Shown here piece after piece: positions 43,550 to 52,355 of a stretch of 64,000 nt of DNA. This DNA comes from Pseudomonas berkeleyensis (lineage in GTDB: Bacteria; Pseudomonadota; Gammaproteobacteria; Pseudomonadales; Pseudomonadaceae): contig NZ_CP059139.1 of NCBI RefSeq assembly GCF_014109765.1, positions 3,414,001-3,478,000 of the forward strand, given 5' to 3'. The notes below the pieces were generated by a model, which was not told the DNA's origin, did not search any database, and worked only from the letters and a program-made list of their open reading frames with translations. Position 1 is the first letter of the stretch, and every line of letters begins with the position of its first letter. The translations under genes were made by a program, and so were the position numbers.

Positions 43550-44518
43550 ATGGCTCACCTCATCGAGCAAATGGCCTACGTCGGAGCCACCCCTTGGCAC
43601 GGCCTGGGTAATCAACTTACGCAGAAGCAGCCCCTTGAAGTCTGGCAGCGCGAAGCCGGTATGGACTGGCAGATCCTGGAAAGCCCTGTTCATTTCAAGT
43701 CAGACGCGATTGGCCATCTCGGCACGATCCACTCGTTCCCCGAGCAGAAGGTATTGTTCCGTTCGGATACCAAAGCTCCTTTGTCGGTGGTCTCCCAGCG
43801 CTACCACACCGTGCAACCGAGCGAAGTGCTGGAGTTCTACAGGGACCTGACCGAGGTCTCCGGCTACGAGCTGGAAACCGCAGGCGTACTCAAAGGCGGG
43901 CGCAAGTTCTGGGCGCTGGCGCGTACCGGGCAAGGCGCTGCACTCAAGGGTAACGACCAGGTCAACGGTTACCTACTGCTGGCCACTTCCTGCGACGGAA
44001 CCCTGGCTACCACCGCAACGCCAACCACAGTGCGCGTGGTCTGCAATAACACACTGACCATCGCCTTGGACGGCACCAGCCGAGCGATCAAGGTGCCGCA
44101 TAACACCCGCTTCGATCCAACGGTAGTGAAGAAGCAACTCGGTATTGCCGTCTCGCAATGGGACGACTTCATGTACCGCATGCGCGCGCTGGCCGAGCGT
44201 AAGGTGCAATGGCATGAGGCACTGGGCTTCTTCATGAACGTCATGTGCGAGACCAGCCCGACCGGTGCGCTTCCGGAACAACTGCCCAACGAGCGCGCCC
44301 TGCGCAAGGTACAGGAACTGTATGAAGGTCGTGGTCGTGGCAGCCAGCTGGACTCGGCACGCGGCACCGCCTGGGGCCTGCTCAATGCCGTCACCGAGTA
44401 CGTCGACCACGAGCGCCGTGCACGCAGCAACGAGTACCGCATGGACTCGGCCTGGTTCGGTCAGGGTGCGCAAATCAAGCAACGCGCGCTGGATTCTGCG
44501 TTGAGGTTGGCAGCCTAA
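43550..44518 (+). CDS. DUF932 protein
   Basis: This 322-residue protein has the DUF932/phage-plasmid-like family signature: MAYVGATPWHGLGNQL at the start, then LSVVSQRYHTVQPSEVLEF and a conserved TTVRVVCNNTLTIAL block. The family is common on plasmids, phages and ICEs; one relative is LGT_TIGR03299. Its function is unproven. AAGGAG lies 6 bases before the ATG. Confidence 0.88.
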   Translation: MAHLIEQMAYVGATPWHGLGNQLTQKQPLEVWQREAGMDWQILESPVHFKSDAIGHLGTIHSFPEQKVLFRSDTKAPLSVVSQRYHTVQPSEVLEFYRDLTEVSGYELETAGVLKGGRKFWALARTGQGAALKGNDQVNGYLLLATSCDGTLATTATPTTVRVVCNNTLTIALDGTSRAIKVPHNTRFDPTVVKKQLGIAVSQWDDFMYRMRALAERKVQWHEALGFFMNVMCETSPTGALPEQLPNERALRKVQELYEGRGRGSQLDSARGTAWGLLNAVTEYVDHERRARSNEYRMDSAWFGQGAQIKQRALDSALRLAA

Positions 44519-44531
44519 CCCCTGCCCTGAA

Positions 44532-44561
44532 GCCTACCCAGCCCAAGCGGGCTGGGTAGGC
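44532..44561 (+). terminator. Hairpin after the DUF932 gene
   Basis: A perfect 13-bp stem (GCCTACCCAGCCC with GGGCTGGGTAGGC) has a 4-base loop, 13 bases after the stop. It lacks a long T-tract, so it may act in RNA processing or as a weak terminator. Confidence 0.6.
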
Positions 44562-44623
44562 TGTTCGACCTCGGACAGAAGTTCGTCAATAATCACACAC
44601 CACCATCTAGAAGGATCTTCACG

Positions 44624-45244
44624 TTGAAACAGATAGCTATCGTTGCGTTACTCGCACTCGCCATCAGCGGATGCGACAAACCCAAAGAAGAAACCGCACA
44701 GACAAATCAACCTCCGGCAATGTGCGCCAAGGATACGGATTGCAAAGGCGACCGCATCTGCGAAAGCGGACAGTGCATGTCCCCTACATCGCAGCCTACC
44801 GCAGCTACAAAACCTGAGTTACTTGCACCAGCTGCCCCCAGCATTGCCTACGAGGCGCTGCTGATTTCAGACGATGCAGCAGGCCCCTTCAGCATCGCCT
44901 ACATGGATCTCGGCACTGCACTCAACTACCAATCCAGAGCAGGGGCGGTCAACCTCATGGAGTCGGTTGTGCAAGACCCCGAATCCACCGGCTACGTCAA
45001 AATCGAAAAAGCCTATGCCTTTGGTCCGGACAAATTCGTTCTGGTTGTCTCAACCGGCGAAAACGGCAACTCCTGCCCGGCAACCACATACGTCCTTAGC
45101 TACGACACCAAGAGCGAAATTGTCGATGGCAAAACGAGCATTGATGGCTGCTCTGAAACCGTCGAAGCCTTTGCTGAAAACAACAAGCTAAGCGTTAAGA
45201 AAGAAGGGGCAACAACCGTCGTCTACAACGGCAAAGTCATCTAG
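44624..45244 (+). CDS. Lipoprotein with cysteine-rich motif
   Basis: This 206-residue protein starts with TTG (AAGGA 8 bases upstream). A lipobox LAISGC (residues 12-17) predicts lipid anchoring at Cys17. Soon after comes CAKDTDCKGDRICESGQC, a four-cysteine knot of the CxxDxxCxxxxxCxxGxC type seen in secreted proteins. The C-terminal 120 residues form a beta-rich domain with one more cysteine pair (NSCPAT and DGCSE). Unknown role, possibly surface exclusion or host interaction. Confidence 0.75.
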   Translation: MKQIAIVALLALAISGCDKPKEETAQTNQPPAMCAKDTDCKGDRICESGQCMSPTSQPTAATKPELLAPAAPSIAYEALLISDDAAGPFSIAYMDLGTALNYQSRAGAVNLMESVVQDPESTGYVKIEKAYAFGPDKFVLVVSTGENGNSCPATTYVLSYDTKSEIVDGKTSIDGCSETVEAFAENNKLSVKKEGATTVVYNGKVI

Positions 45245-45274
45245 AGACACCCACCTCTTACCCTCTAAAACCAC

Positions 45275-45307
45275 GCCCGGTCAGCTTCGCGCTGACCGGG
45301 CTTTTTT
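45275..45307 (+). terminator. Rho-independent terminator after the lipoprotein gene
   Basis: An 11-bp perfect stem (GCCCGGTCAGC with GCTGACCGGGC), loop TTCGC and a run of six T residues form a textbook intrinsic terminator. Confidence 0.9.
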
Positions 45308-45326
45308 ATGTCTGTGAGGTATGCAC

Positions 45327-46331
45327 ATGAAAGCCACTTCATTGAACGGCAACACTCGCAAGCCCCGCCCTGCTCTGCGCCTGGTGAGTACCAAGGAGCT
45401 GCCTCGCGAGGACTGGCTAGCGATTCGCAAACAAGGCATTGGCAGCTCCGATGCTGCCGCTGCAGTAGGTCTGAACCCGTACAAATCGCAGTTGGAGCTG
45501 TGGCTGGAAAAGACCGGCCGCGACAGCAAACTACCGAAGACCGATCCCCACGATGAGGAAAGCCCGATGTACTGGGGTAACGTCCTGGAACCCATCGTGG
45601 CCTGGCACTACAGCAAGCGCACGAAGCACAAGGTACGGCGGATCAACGCCGTGCTGCAGCATCCCAATCCGGAGCTGCCCTGGATGCTGGCCAACATTGA
45701 TCGAGAGGTGATCGGCACGGACGAGGTGCAAATCCTCGAATGTAAGACCGCCGGCATAAATGGAGCACGCCTCTGGAAAGAGGGCGTGCCGGAGTATGTA
45801 CAGCTACAGGTGATGCACCAACTCGCCGTGACTGGCAAGCAAGCTGCTGATGTGGCTGTGCTGCTGGGTGGCCAGACGCTGGAGATCCATCGCATCGAGC
45901 GGGACGAGCAGATGATCGCTCGCCTGATCGAGTTGGAGCGCCAATTCTGGCATTACGTGGAAAGCGACACGCCACCTCCAGCCGATGGTACGGCCTCCGC
46001 TGAAGCTGCCCTGCGCTGCCTCTACCCAGAGGACAGTGGACAGACCGTCGACCTCAGCCAGCATGCCGGCCTGACCGCGGCCTATATCGAGTTGAAAGCC
46101 GTTCGGCAGTCGATTGCTGATAAGGAAAAGCGCGAAGCCGAACTCAAGCAGATGCTGCAGCAGGCCATTGGCGACGCCAGCCGGGCGGAGTTCTCCAATG
46201 GCTATGTCAGTTGGCGCAAGGCCAAGGACAGCGTAGGGCTCGATGTCGCCCAACTGCTCAAGGACAAGCCATACCTGCAGGCCAAGTACCCGCTATTGAA
46301 AACCGGAGCACGGCGCTTTCTCGTCGGTTGA
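45327..46331 (+). CDS. YqaJ-family viral recombinase / exonuclease
   Basis: This 334-residue protein has the YqaJ (lambda exonuclease-like) fold. RKQGIGSSDAAAAVGLNPYKS near the N terminus, the core MLANIDREVIGTDEVQILECKT with catalytic D, E and K, and VQLQVMHQLAVTG following are all typical. Such nucleases resect double-strand ends for single-strand annealing. No Bet/RecT partner is adjacent; RadC-like and metal-binding genes are. The ATG at 45327 rather than 45321 is arbitrary by two codons. Confidence 0.9.
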   Translation: MKATSLNGNTRKPRPALRLVSTKELPREDWLAIRKQGIGSSDAAAAVGLNPYKSQLELWLEKTGRDSKLPKTDPHDEESPMYWGNVLEPIVAWHYSKRTKHKVRRINAVLQHPNPELPWMLANIDREVIGTDEVQILECKTAGINGARLWKEGVPEYVQLQVMHQLAVTGKQAADVAVLLGGQTLEIHRIERDEQMIARLIELERQFWHYVESDTPPPADGTASAEAALRCLYPEDSGQTVDLSQHAGLTAAYIELKAVRQSIADKEKREAELKQMLQQAIGDASRAEFSNGYVSWRKAKDSVGLDVAQLLKDKPYLQAKYPLLKTGARRFLVG

Positions 46332-46361
46332 CTCCCTCACCCTCTCACGCCCTTCCCCCTT

Positions 46362-46406
46362 GGCCGGTCCATGCAGTTCGCACTGCGTGGCTGGCCTTTT
46401 TTATTT
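46362..46406 (+). terminator. Terminator-like hairpin before the 46421 gene
   Basis: A 15-16 bp imperfect stem (GGCCGGTCCATGCAGT with ACTGCGTGGCTGGCC), loop TCGC, then TTTTTTATTT. It separates the exonuclease gene from the next one, although the AGGAG of that gene begins directly after. Confidence 0.8.
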
Positions 46407-46420
46407 CCAGGAGAACCACC

Positions 46421-47326
46421 ATGCTCAAAGGTCTGGCTATCACCCCGCCGGTACTCGGGCGGTTTTCCATCGGCAAGGTCATCGAGAAGAACGGCAAGCG
46501 TCTGCCGGAAAAGGATGATCAGTTCACCATTACCTCTCAGGTGCAGGGCAAGGATGGCTGGCTCCTGCACCCACTGAATGACGAACTGCGCCAAAGCGAT
46601 GGCGACAAGCTACGCAGCATCCCCATACGCCTGTTGTTCAACGAACCAGAGTTAAATTTCCGCGCCGACTACACCCTGTTCGATCGGCAGTCTGGGCGTC
46701 CGTTGTGTGTCGGCAACGGTGATACCTGCAGGCGCGTCACGCAGGACGGCATGCAATCTCTACCCTGCCCTTCCCCAGATGCCTGCTCCTTGGCCAAGGG
46801 CGGAGCGTGCAAGCCCTATGGCCGACTCAACGTGGTGATTGGGGACGAGGATCCGCTGGGCAGCTTCGTCTTCCGTACCACCGGCTTCAATAGCATCCGC
46901 ACCATCGCCGCTCGGCTGCATTACTTCCAGGCCATCTCGGGCAATCGCCTGGCCTGCCTGCCACTGGAACTGCGCCTGCGTGGCAAGTCCACTCGCCAGA
47001 GCCACGGCACACCGATCTTTTACGTCGACCTGACAGTACGCCACAGCACGGACATGACCCTAACGCTGCAGGCCACCCATGAGCTCGATGCACAACGACA
47101 AGCAACTGGCTTCGATCAGGCTGCGCTGGATGACGCCGCGCGTCGAGGCTTTGCCAATGGCGCCTTCGAAGACAGTGAGGAAGACGCGGGCGCCATTGTT
47201 GAGGAGTTCTACCCCACCGACAGCGGCAGCCCTGCCAGCACCTGCCAAGCCGCACCGAGAACCAGCCTGAGCGAGAAATTGGAATCAAAGGCTCAACGGC
47301 TCAGCGCCCCCTCTCCTCAGAACTAA
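46421..47326 (+). CDS. Phage/ICE metal-binding protein, possible recombination directionality factor-like
   Basis: This 301-residue protein starts at the ATG at 46421 (AGGAG 7 bases upstream). Features are MLKGLAITPPVLGRFSIGKV at the start and a cysteine cluster GDTCRRVTQDGMQSLPCPSP, DACSLAKGGACKPYG likely to bind zinc. The family is often annotated as hydrolase or metal-binding protein on ICEs and is similar to Gp3-like directionality factors. The acidic C terminus is low-complexity. Family recognition is from memory and moderate. Confidence 0.65.
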   Translation: MLKGLAITPPVLGRFSIGKVIEKNGKRLPEKDDQFTITSQVQGKDGWLLHPLNDELRQSDGDKLRSIPIRLLFNEPELNFRADYTLFDRQSGRPLCVGNGDTCRRVTQDGMQSLPCPSPDACSLAKGGACKPYGRLNVVIGDEDPLGSFVFRTTGFNSIRTIAARLHYFQAISGNRLACLPLELRLRGKSTRQSHGTPIFYVDLTVRHSTDMTLTLQATHELDAQRQATGFDQAALDDAARRGFANGAFEDSEEDAGAIVEEFYPTDSGSPASTCQAAPRTSLSEKLESKAQRLSAPSPQN

Positions 47327-47336
47327 GGACACCATC

Positions 47337-47834
47337 ATGAAACTGCACAAACTGAAGGCCAGTGAGCCAAGCGGAACCTACCTGGTTGAATCGCCAATCA
47401 CTGAAGCTGACATCCTGCTAATGGCTAGGCAACTCGCCAATCAACGCCTTCGTCGGGGGCGGGCACTGACCTCTCCACGGGAGGTTTTTATCCATTTGCA
47501 AGCACTGCTCGCCGATTACGAACACGAGGTCTTTGCTCTGCTTTTGCTCGACAGCAAGAACCGGGTGATCACGTTTCACGAAATGTTCCGAGGCACCCTG
47601 GACGGCGCAAGCGTTTACCCGAGAGAGGTGGTCAAGATGGCACTGGCGCACAACGCGGCAGCGATCATCCTGGTCCACAACCATCCTTCAGGTGATCCCG
47701 AGCCAAGCCATGCGGACCGCAACCTGACGCACAGGCTGCAGGAAGCGTTGAACGTGGTTGGCGTACGAACGCTCGATCATGTCGTGGTAGGCAAAGAAGG
47801 CTGTGTATCTCTAGCCGAGTCTGGCTACTTGTGA
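47337..47834 (+). CDS. radC: RadC-like JAB-domain protein
   Basis: This 165-residue protein has the RadC/MPN+ metalloprotease-fold domain: EVFALLLLDSKNRVI, then HNHPSGD (114-120), followed by PEPSHAD with the third metal ligand. It lacks the N-terminal helix-hairpin-helix of chromosomal RadC, as is usual for plasmid and island copies. The start has AAGGA upstream and follows the previous stop by 10 bases. Confidence 0.9.
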   Translation: MKLHKLKASEPSGTYLVESPITEADILLMARQLANQRLRRGRALTSPREVFIHLQALLADYEHEVFALLLLDSKNRVITFHEMFRGTLDGASVYPREVVKMALAHNAAAIILVHNHPSGDPEPSHADRNLTHRLQEALNVVGVRTLDHVVVGKEGCVSLAESGYL

Positions 47835-47844
47835 GGAGACCATC

Positions 47845-48156
47845 ATGAAATGCTTGATATGCAGCTCCTCGGTAGTTCTGACCCTAGATGCTGCAAGTGC
47901 CATTGCACGCACTCTTGGAATCGCGGAAAGCTTCATCAGGGGCACTCAGCGAGCTACCGTCAGCGCCAGCCCAGCAGCCCCTCAGCCACTGGCGCAAGTG
48001 CTTAATATGATCACTGACGGAACATCAGCGGTCTCGTCCGAATGGGAGGGTATCAACACCTGGATTCAGGACATGCAGAAGTATCAGTTCATGGGGCACA
48101 CGTGTCTTTGCTTGCGCTGCGGAGCATTGTTCGATGCCCCCCAATCCAGCGCTTAG
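47845..48156 (+). CDS. Small zinc-ribbon protein, hypothetical
   Basis: This 103-residue protein has MKCLICSSS at the N terminus and CLCLRCGALFDAP at the C terminus, so a split CxxC...CxxC zinc ribbon as in the 43118 gene product. The middle is a helix-rich linker. It follows radC by 10 bases with GAGGAG upstream. Confidence 0.7.
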   Translation: MKCLICSSSVVLTLDAASAIARTLGIAESFIRGTQRATVSASPAAPQPLAQVLNMITDGTSAVSSEWEGINTWIQDMQKYQFMGHTCLCLRCGALFDAPQSSA

Positions 48157-48157
48157 C

Positions 48158-48508
48158 TCAACTACGCGCCAGCCTTTCAACCAAACGCTCTACAACCTCC
48201 ATCACCAGTTGCCTGTCGTCTCCACCCAGGGAGGAAAGCAAAGCATGGAGACGACGCGCCTGATCCTCTGGACGGTCACTCGCTTCTGTCAGGAGTTCAG
48301 CTGTTTCGCAGCCGAAGACACCAGCCAACTCCACCAGTCGCTCGATGTTGGGCATGACCACGCCGCGCTCAATCCGCGACACCGCTTCGCTGCCTATCCC
48401 CAGTCGCTCGGCAACCTGCTCCTGGCTGAGTCCGGATTGCAGGCGCTGCCGAGCAATCGCCCGTCCCACTACATCAGCCAGCCTTTTCGATTCGGTCTTT
48501 GACATCAC
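48158..48508 (-). CDS. XRE-family repressor
   Basis: This 116-residue protein has an XRE helix-turn-helix (RLQSGLSQEQVAERLGIGSEAVSRIERG, about 21-48), then IERLVELAGVFGCETAELL typical of phage repressors, and a C-terminal helix. It is convergent with the 47845 gene (1 base apart). The inverted repeat CAACC-TTAAG-GGTTG at 48576-48590 upstream may be its operator. Confidence 0.88.
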   Translation of the reverse strand: MMSKTESKRLADVVGRAIARQRLQSGLSQEQVAERLGIGSEAVSRIERGVVMPNIERLVELAGVFGCETAELLTEASDRPEDQARRLHALLSSLGGDDRQLVMEVVERLVERLARS

Positions 48509-48575
48509 ACCCTCCAGTCATCCCAGATGGTCGTGTCACAACCTGTTGACATGAAGGACCCATAAAGTCGAGACT

Positions 48576-48590
48576 CAACCTTAAGGGTTG
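48576..48590. promoter_or_regulatory. Possible operator for the XRE repressor
   Basis: CAACCTTAAGGGTTG has 5-bp arms around a 5-base centre and lies 68 bases upstream of the repressor start. Nothing else links it to the protein. Confidence 0.35.
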
Positions 48591-48748
48591 CCATTCATCT
48601 CAAATGGCTTGCTCGTTGGAAAAACCCGCCCAGTACCGCCCCCCTTTCGTCACAGAAAGTGCCAGATGTTTACCTCACTTGCTGAGGCGAAATGCTCAAT
48701 CATGCAGATGAAAAAACATCGGCATAATTAAAAAATGGAGTGTAACTA

Positions 48749-48904
48749 ATGCTGATAGTCATACTTTGGATCACCCTGGCCATAGTGCTCGGGTTTACCG
48801 CCAAAGCAAACGGAAGGTCATTCTGGATCTGGTTCATTCTCGGGATGATAATTGACCCAATACTGGCTTGGATTGTTTATGTAATTGTCGTAAAGAGCCA
48901 ATAG
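48749..48904 (+). CDS. 51-residue two-span membrane protein
   Basis: This short gene encodes MLIVILWITLAIVLGFTAKA, a short polar turn (NGRSF), then WIWFILGMIIDPILAWIVYV and a basic tail. GGAG stands 8 bases before the ATG and an intrinsic terminator follows 17 bases after the stop, both supporting a real gene. No function is known. Confidence 0.75.
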   Translation: MLIVILWITLAIVLGFTAKANGRSFWIWFILGMIIDPILAWIVYVIVVKSQ

Positions 48905-48920
48905 CACTTGAAAGCTTCTG

Positions 48921-48952
48921 AAATCCCTCAGCTCTCCTGAGGGATTTTTTTT
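48921..48952 (+). terminator. Rho-independent terminator
   Basis: AAATCCCTCAG and CTGAGGGATTT pair perfectly over 11 bases around a 5-base loop, with a run of T residues. It ends the 51-residue protein gene. Confidence 0.9.
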
Positions 48953-49041
48953 GCGTCAGACCGCATAGCTTCGAGGCCAAGCTGTAGAGACTCTTCAATT
49001 ACGACGGCCGTTTGGCAATCTGTCCATTGGTCAAATGGTAT

Positions 49042-49269
49042 CTAGCCAGCCAACCTCAGCCGATCTGGCCGCCCTGCAGCACTCTTTGCCAAATTGCGCT
49101 CTTGGATTTTAGCAACAACCCAGTCCTGCACCTCATCTTCTACCCAGCCGACACATCGCTCCCCCAAGGAGACTGGTTTCGGAAAGGCCTCTTCCGCGAT
49201 GTACTTGTAGACGGTCGAGCGAGCCAGCCCCGTTACCTGCATTACTTCTTTCAGTCGAATCAGTCTCAT
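49042..49269 (-). CDS. alpA: AlpA-family regulator / excisionase-like
   Basis: This 75-residue protein starts MRLIRLKEVMQVTGLARSTV at the ATG at 49269 (GGAG 8 bases upstream). The MerR-like helix-turn-helix LKEVMQVTGLARSTVYKYI plus FPKPVSLGERCVGWVEDEVQDW is typical of AlpA. On prophage-like islands these proteins switch on excision genes or act as excisionases. It is followed on the same strand by no gene and preceded by the YfjJ-like gene. Confidence 0.92.
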   Translation of the reverse strand: MRLIRLKEVMQVTGLARSTVYKYIAEEAFPKPVSLGERCVGWVEDEVQDWVVAKIQERNLAKSAAGRPDRLRLAG

Positions 49270-49304
49270 GATTGAAACTCCATTGGTTTGTCCCATGAGA
49301 TGGC

Positions 49305-49982
49305 TCATTCCTGTGTAACTTGAATGCGGCGTAATTGACTCATGCCGAAGTTCCGCTCTCCATCGCCGTACCGTTTAGTCTGCAACTTGGCGAAATAACT
49401 GAGACGGTAGAAGACACCATAGAGCTGTAGACTTGATCGCGGCCCACGGCGCATCAGCGCAGAAGTAGGGCACTCCGGAAAGTGAACACCCGTCCGTGCT
49501 TGCCTCCAGTCGATACTCAGCGCGACACCCCACGCCTTACAGATACGCCCAGACAACATCTCGTCGTAGTCCCGATCCCCATCACCCAAGCGCCCGTAAT
49601 TTCCTAGCGAAAAATAGGCGTCATGATTGAGCAATATGGCCAAATGAAAATGTGGTTGGTCAGCTTCGTTCCATTCACGCACCCAGACGTAACGCACCAT
49701 TGGGTCATAAGCTCGCTTACCAGCAGATTGTTTAACCCCTTGAGCGTGCTTAAGCTGGGCCTTTATAGACTCGATGAAACGTGTAATCGCGTTTTCTGAA
49801 ATGCTGCAACTCTTTGGGCTGTGTAGGTCAACACGTATGACAGTCCATCTAGGGTGCTCAGCTAAGCACCACATAAGCAAATGATGGATACGATTCAGGT
49901 AGTGTAAGTGCAATTGGTCATGCTCCATCTGGATTGGCAGGCCTAGCCATTCGATGGAGTTTTTTGGAGGTGTCTTGAACAT
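49305..49982 (-). CDS. YagK/YfjJ-family (inovirus Gp2-like) protein
   Basis: This 225-residue protein has VRYVWVREWNEADQPHFHLA, a replication-initiator-like HFH strand, and GDGDRDYDEMLSGRICKAWGVAL. This family (DUF3296) is found on CP4-like islands next to alpA. The ATG at 49982 with AGGGA 8 bases upstream is preferred to a GTG nine codons earlier. The HxH motif hints at a HUH-type relation, which is inference. Confidence 0.78.
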   Translation of the reverse strand: MFKTPPKNSIEWLGLPIQMEHDQLHLHYLNRIHHLLMWCLAEHPRWTVIRVDLHSPKSCSISENAITRFIESIKAQLKHAQGVKQSAGKRAYDPMVRYVWVREWNEADQPHFHLAILLNHDAYFSLGNYGRLGDGDRDYDEMLSGRICKAWGVALSIDWRQARTGVHFPECPTSALMRRGPRSSLQLYGVFYRLSYFAKLQTKRYGDGERNFGMSQLRRIQVTQE

Positions 49983-50199
49983 GAGACGTGTCCCTGTGAT
50001 TAGTCTCACAAGAACCGACTTATCTGTAGAGCGTTAATTTGCTCATACGTCACTACTAAATATTAACTAACCAACGTTGCCCATCATACGCCTGACCGCC
50101 ATAACAGAGCAGGCATAAGCCTGACGTATAAAACAGACAAATAAAGTCTAAGTTTTCACTCTGAAGTTATCAACACCACTCAACCCAGCAAACCAACAG

Positions 50200-51348
50200 T
50201 CACTCCCTTAAAGCGGAGTGACTTGAGTATATCGAATTAACCTGTAACCTTACCATCCCCGGGCGCCCAACCGGATAGCAACTCACCCCAAGAAGTGACT
50301 CCTCCCTAAAAATACCTTTCGTGGAAAACAGCTGCAAAACCTCGCCTTGCAATTGAATCGCCACCCGTTCTAAAAGCACTTCAATCAAACTAGAATCTTT
50401 TAAACCGCCCTCACTCGGTATAACAGAGTCTATGTCATCCATTTGAAAAAACTCTCTTAGCACACCCCCAATAACTCTTTTCAGCTCCCCCTCTACTTCA
50501 GCTATCTCACTCGAGAGCGCAACACATAGACAGATAAAGAGATAGCGCCTAAACGCAGCATCATCTAGCCTCAGCAATTGTAAGTCAGCATAACGATGTT
50601 TAGCACTACTCATATTAAATCCACACACTCTCCTCAACTCATCGAAACCTGAGCCACCATTCCCGGCAAACCAGCCTAAAACCCCTGGAATATCCATTAT
50701 TGAAACATGCTCAACAGAAAAATCTTTAATTGTTGATGGACCCAGTAAAAAATAAACATTCTCCTTAGATAAAATCTTACCTTTCGGAAAATCCGTATTT
50801 ACACAAGAAATGAAGCCTTCATCATCCAACATTGAAAGCAATCGTCGCACGGTAGACTCATGAAGGCCAACATCTTCAGCCAGAGTAACAGCGCTTACAC
50901 GTATCAGCACCGACGCCCCCACTAATGTTGAAGGTCGGCCCTTCGTCTCCCCTGATGCAACCCACAGCTGTGCCAGCAGACATCGTTCTGTAACCGACAA
51001 CTGACTAAACACTCCTGACTCTGAACTCAGAATCTTTAGACAGACCGTCTCACTTAGAGCCAATCCCTTCGGCGCCTTAAATTTTATGTTCAATCGGTAA
51101 GTTTCTACCGGACGCCCAAGCGTCTTCTTCTTACCTTTAGTAAAGGCCCTATGGCTCACCAAGGCTTTAAGGCCTTGGCTCACTCCGGTCTTGCTATATC
51201 CGACCGCCTCAGCAAGCTTAGCCACCCCGCCGTCCCACACCTCTCCATCGGCAACCAGTCCTCTTTCAAGCATGAGGTAGGCAAGGTAACGCGCCTTGGG
51301 TTCCACTCCTCTTAAGGCCGAAAAAACCTGATAAAGCCTAGCGTTCAT
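50200..51348 (-). CDS. Protein with two winged-helix domains, unknown role
   Basis: This 382-residue protein has an N-terminal helix-turn-helix (VAKLAEAVGYSKTGVSQGLKAL, about 42-64) and a second (VTLAEDVGLHESTVRRLLSML, about 155-175). The rest is helical without a known domain. Paired winged helices occur in plasmid replication initiators and in regulators; neither can be shown. It is divergent from the 51565 gene across 216 bases of AT-rich DNA. Base composition is clearly lower in GC than the chromosome. Confidence 0.7.
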   Translation of the reverse strand: MNARLYQVFSALRGVEPKARYLAYLMLERGLVADGEVWDGGVAKLAEAVGYSKTGVSQGLKALVSHRAFTKGKKKTLGRPVETYRLNIKFKAPKGLALSETVCLKILSSESGVFSQLSVTERCLLAQLWVASGETKGRPSTLVGASVLIRVSAVTLAEDVGLHESTVRRLLSMLDDEGFISCVNTDFPKGKILSKENVYFLLGPSTIKDFSVEHVSIMDIPGVLGWFAGNGGSGFDELRRVCGFNMSSAKHRYADLQLLRLDDAAFRRYLFICLCVALSSEIAEVEGELKRVIGGVLREFFQMDDIDSVIPSEGGLKDSSLIEVLLERVAIQLQGEVLQLFSTKGIFREESLLGVSCYPVGRPGMVRLQVNSIYSSHSALRE

Positions 51349-51564
51349 GCTGCTCTCCTGCAGAAAATCGGATCAATTTAGACAGTACTTTATCCTGGAT
51401 TTAACATCTATAAAAAGCTTGAACTATACCCCAATTAATATCAGGATAAACGCTGCCTAAAAATCACTTGTGATTTCACTTGTGACCTATAATTCTCAAG
51501 TGAAACGTTCAATAGAAAAAATTAATTAAAAAAATAAATAGAATAGATTTATGAAATTAAGGAG
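51349..51564. promoter_or_regulatory. AT-rich divergent intergenic region
   Basis: The 216 bases between two divergent genes are strongly AT-rich, ending in a near-continuous A/T run (AATTAATTAAAAAAATAAAT). Such a region suits promoters in both directions and easy strand opening. No iteron array is seen. Confidence 0.4.
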
Positions 51565-52236
51565 ATGCAAATGCTTGAGGAAACAGAACGCTTAGCCTGG
51601 ATCGACAGCCAACGAAAAAAGAGAGGCGAGCTAATGGAGTGGCTGCTACGTGATTATAAAATGCAACTTCATCTAGACGAAATTGACTCAGTTGCTAAAG
51701 AGATCAAAAAGGAAAAAAACAATAGAACCTCTTTTACAAACCTCAACCTAGATATAAAAAAGAAATCTTTAAAAGAAAAAGAGAAGGCTGCCTGGATTGC
51801 GATAGAATTTGAAATTAAAATCTTAACCAACAAAGAGTTCAGCAAATTAAAAAGTCGATGGTCTTCCTATTTAAATAGAAAGCACTCAAAAAGCATCGGA
51901 TGCAGCATCTCTCATGATTCTCACGAAAAACTAATGGAGTTAAAGGGAAAGCACAAGCTGAAAGACACCATTGAAGTTATGATATCCCTTATCCACTGCA
52001 GACAAACTGAAATCATCTCAACAAATATAATAAAGCCAAAAACAACACCTCTTCTGGATCACTTCAAAACATTAGAAAGGGTCGAAATCAAACCCCAACC
52101 AAACGCAAGTGACATTTTTCTATCCGCACAAAACGACACTGGCTTATTACAGGGGATAATATCCAAACAAGCCGCTAGCATTGAGATGCTTTTAAAGCAA
52201 ATTGATACCCTCAAGCGAAATCGACAAAACACGTGA
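51565..52236 (+). CDS. Lys-rich protein with a MatP-like ribbon-helix-helix
   Basis: This 223-residue protein is very lysine-rich and AT-rich in DNA. Around 108-145, KHSKSIGCSISHDSHEKLME and KHKLKDTIEVMISLI fit the pattern of the MatP C-terminal ribbon-helix-helix (a basic helix, then a strand, then two helices). The C-terminal 40 residues look coiled coil. It could bind DNA and organise the element; that is inference from a weak pattern. ATG has GGAGATG-type spacing upstream. Confidence 0.65.
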   Translation: MQMLEETERLAWIDSQRKKRGELMEWLLRDYKMQLHLDEIDSVAKEIKKEKNNRTSFTNLNLDIKKKSLKEKEKAAWIAIEFEIKILTNKEFSKLKSRWSSYLNRKHSKSIGCSISHDSHEKLMELKGKHKLKDTIEVMISLIHCRQTEIISTNIIKPKTTPLLDHFKTLERVEIKPQPNASDIFLSAQNDTGLLQGIISKQAASIEMLLKQIDTLKRNRQNT

Positions 52237-52355
52237 CAAAAGTCAGCCACATCAACAAAACTTCCGAGTGAGACCGCGTCAACAAGATCTAGCGTAGCAC
52301 TGCAATATTCGTATCGATTGAGCAAGCTCTTTTCGCAGGGTGGCAATTGCAGGGG

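Noticed and set aside
43118..52236. Conjugative element or complete prophage
   Set aside because: No relaxase, coupling protein, type IV secretion, capsid or tail genes are seen; only maintenance-type genes are present.
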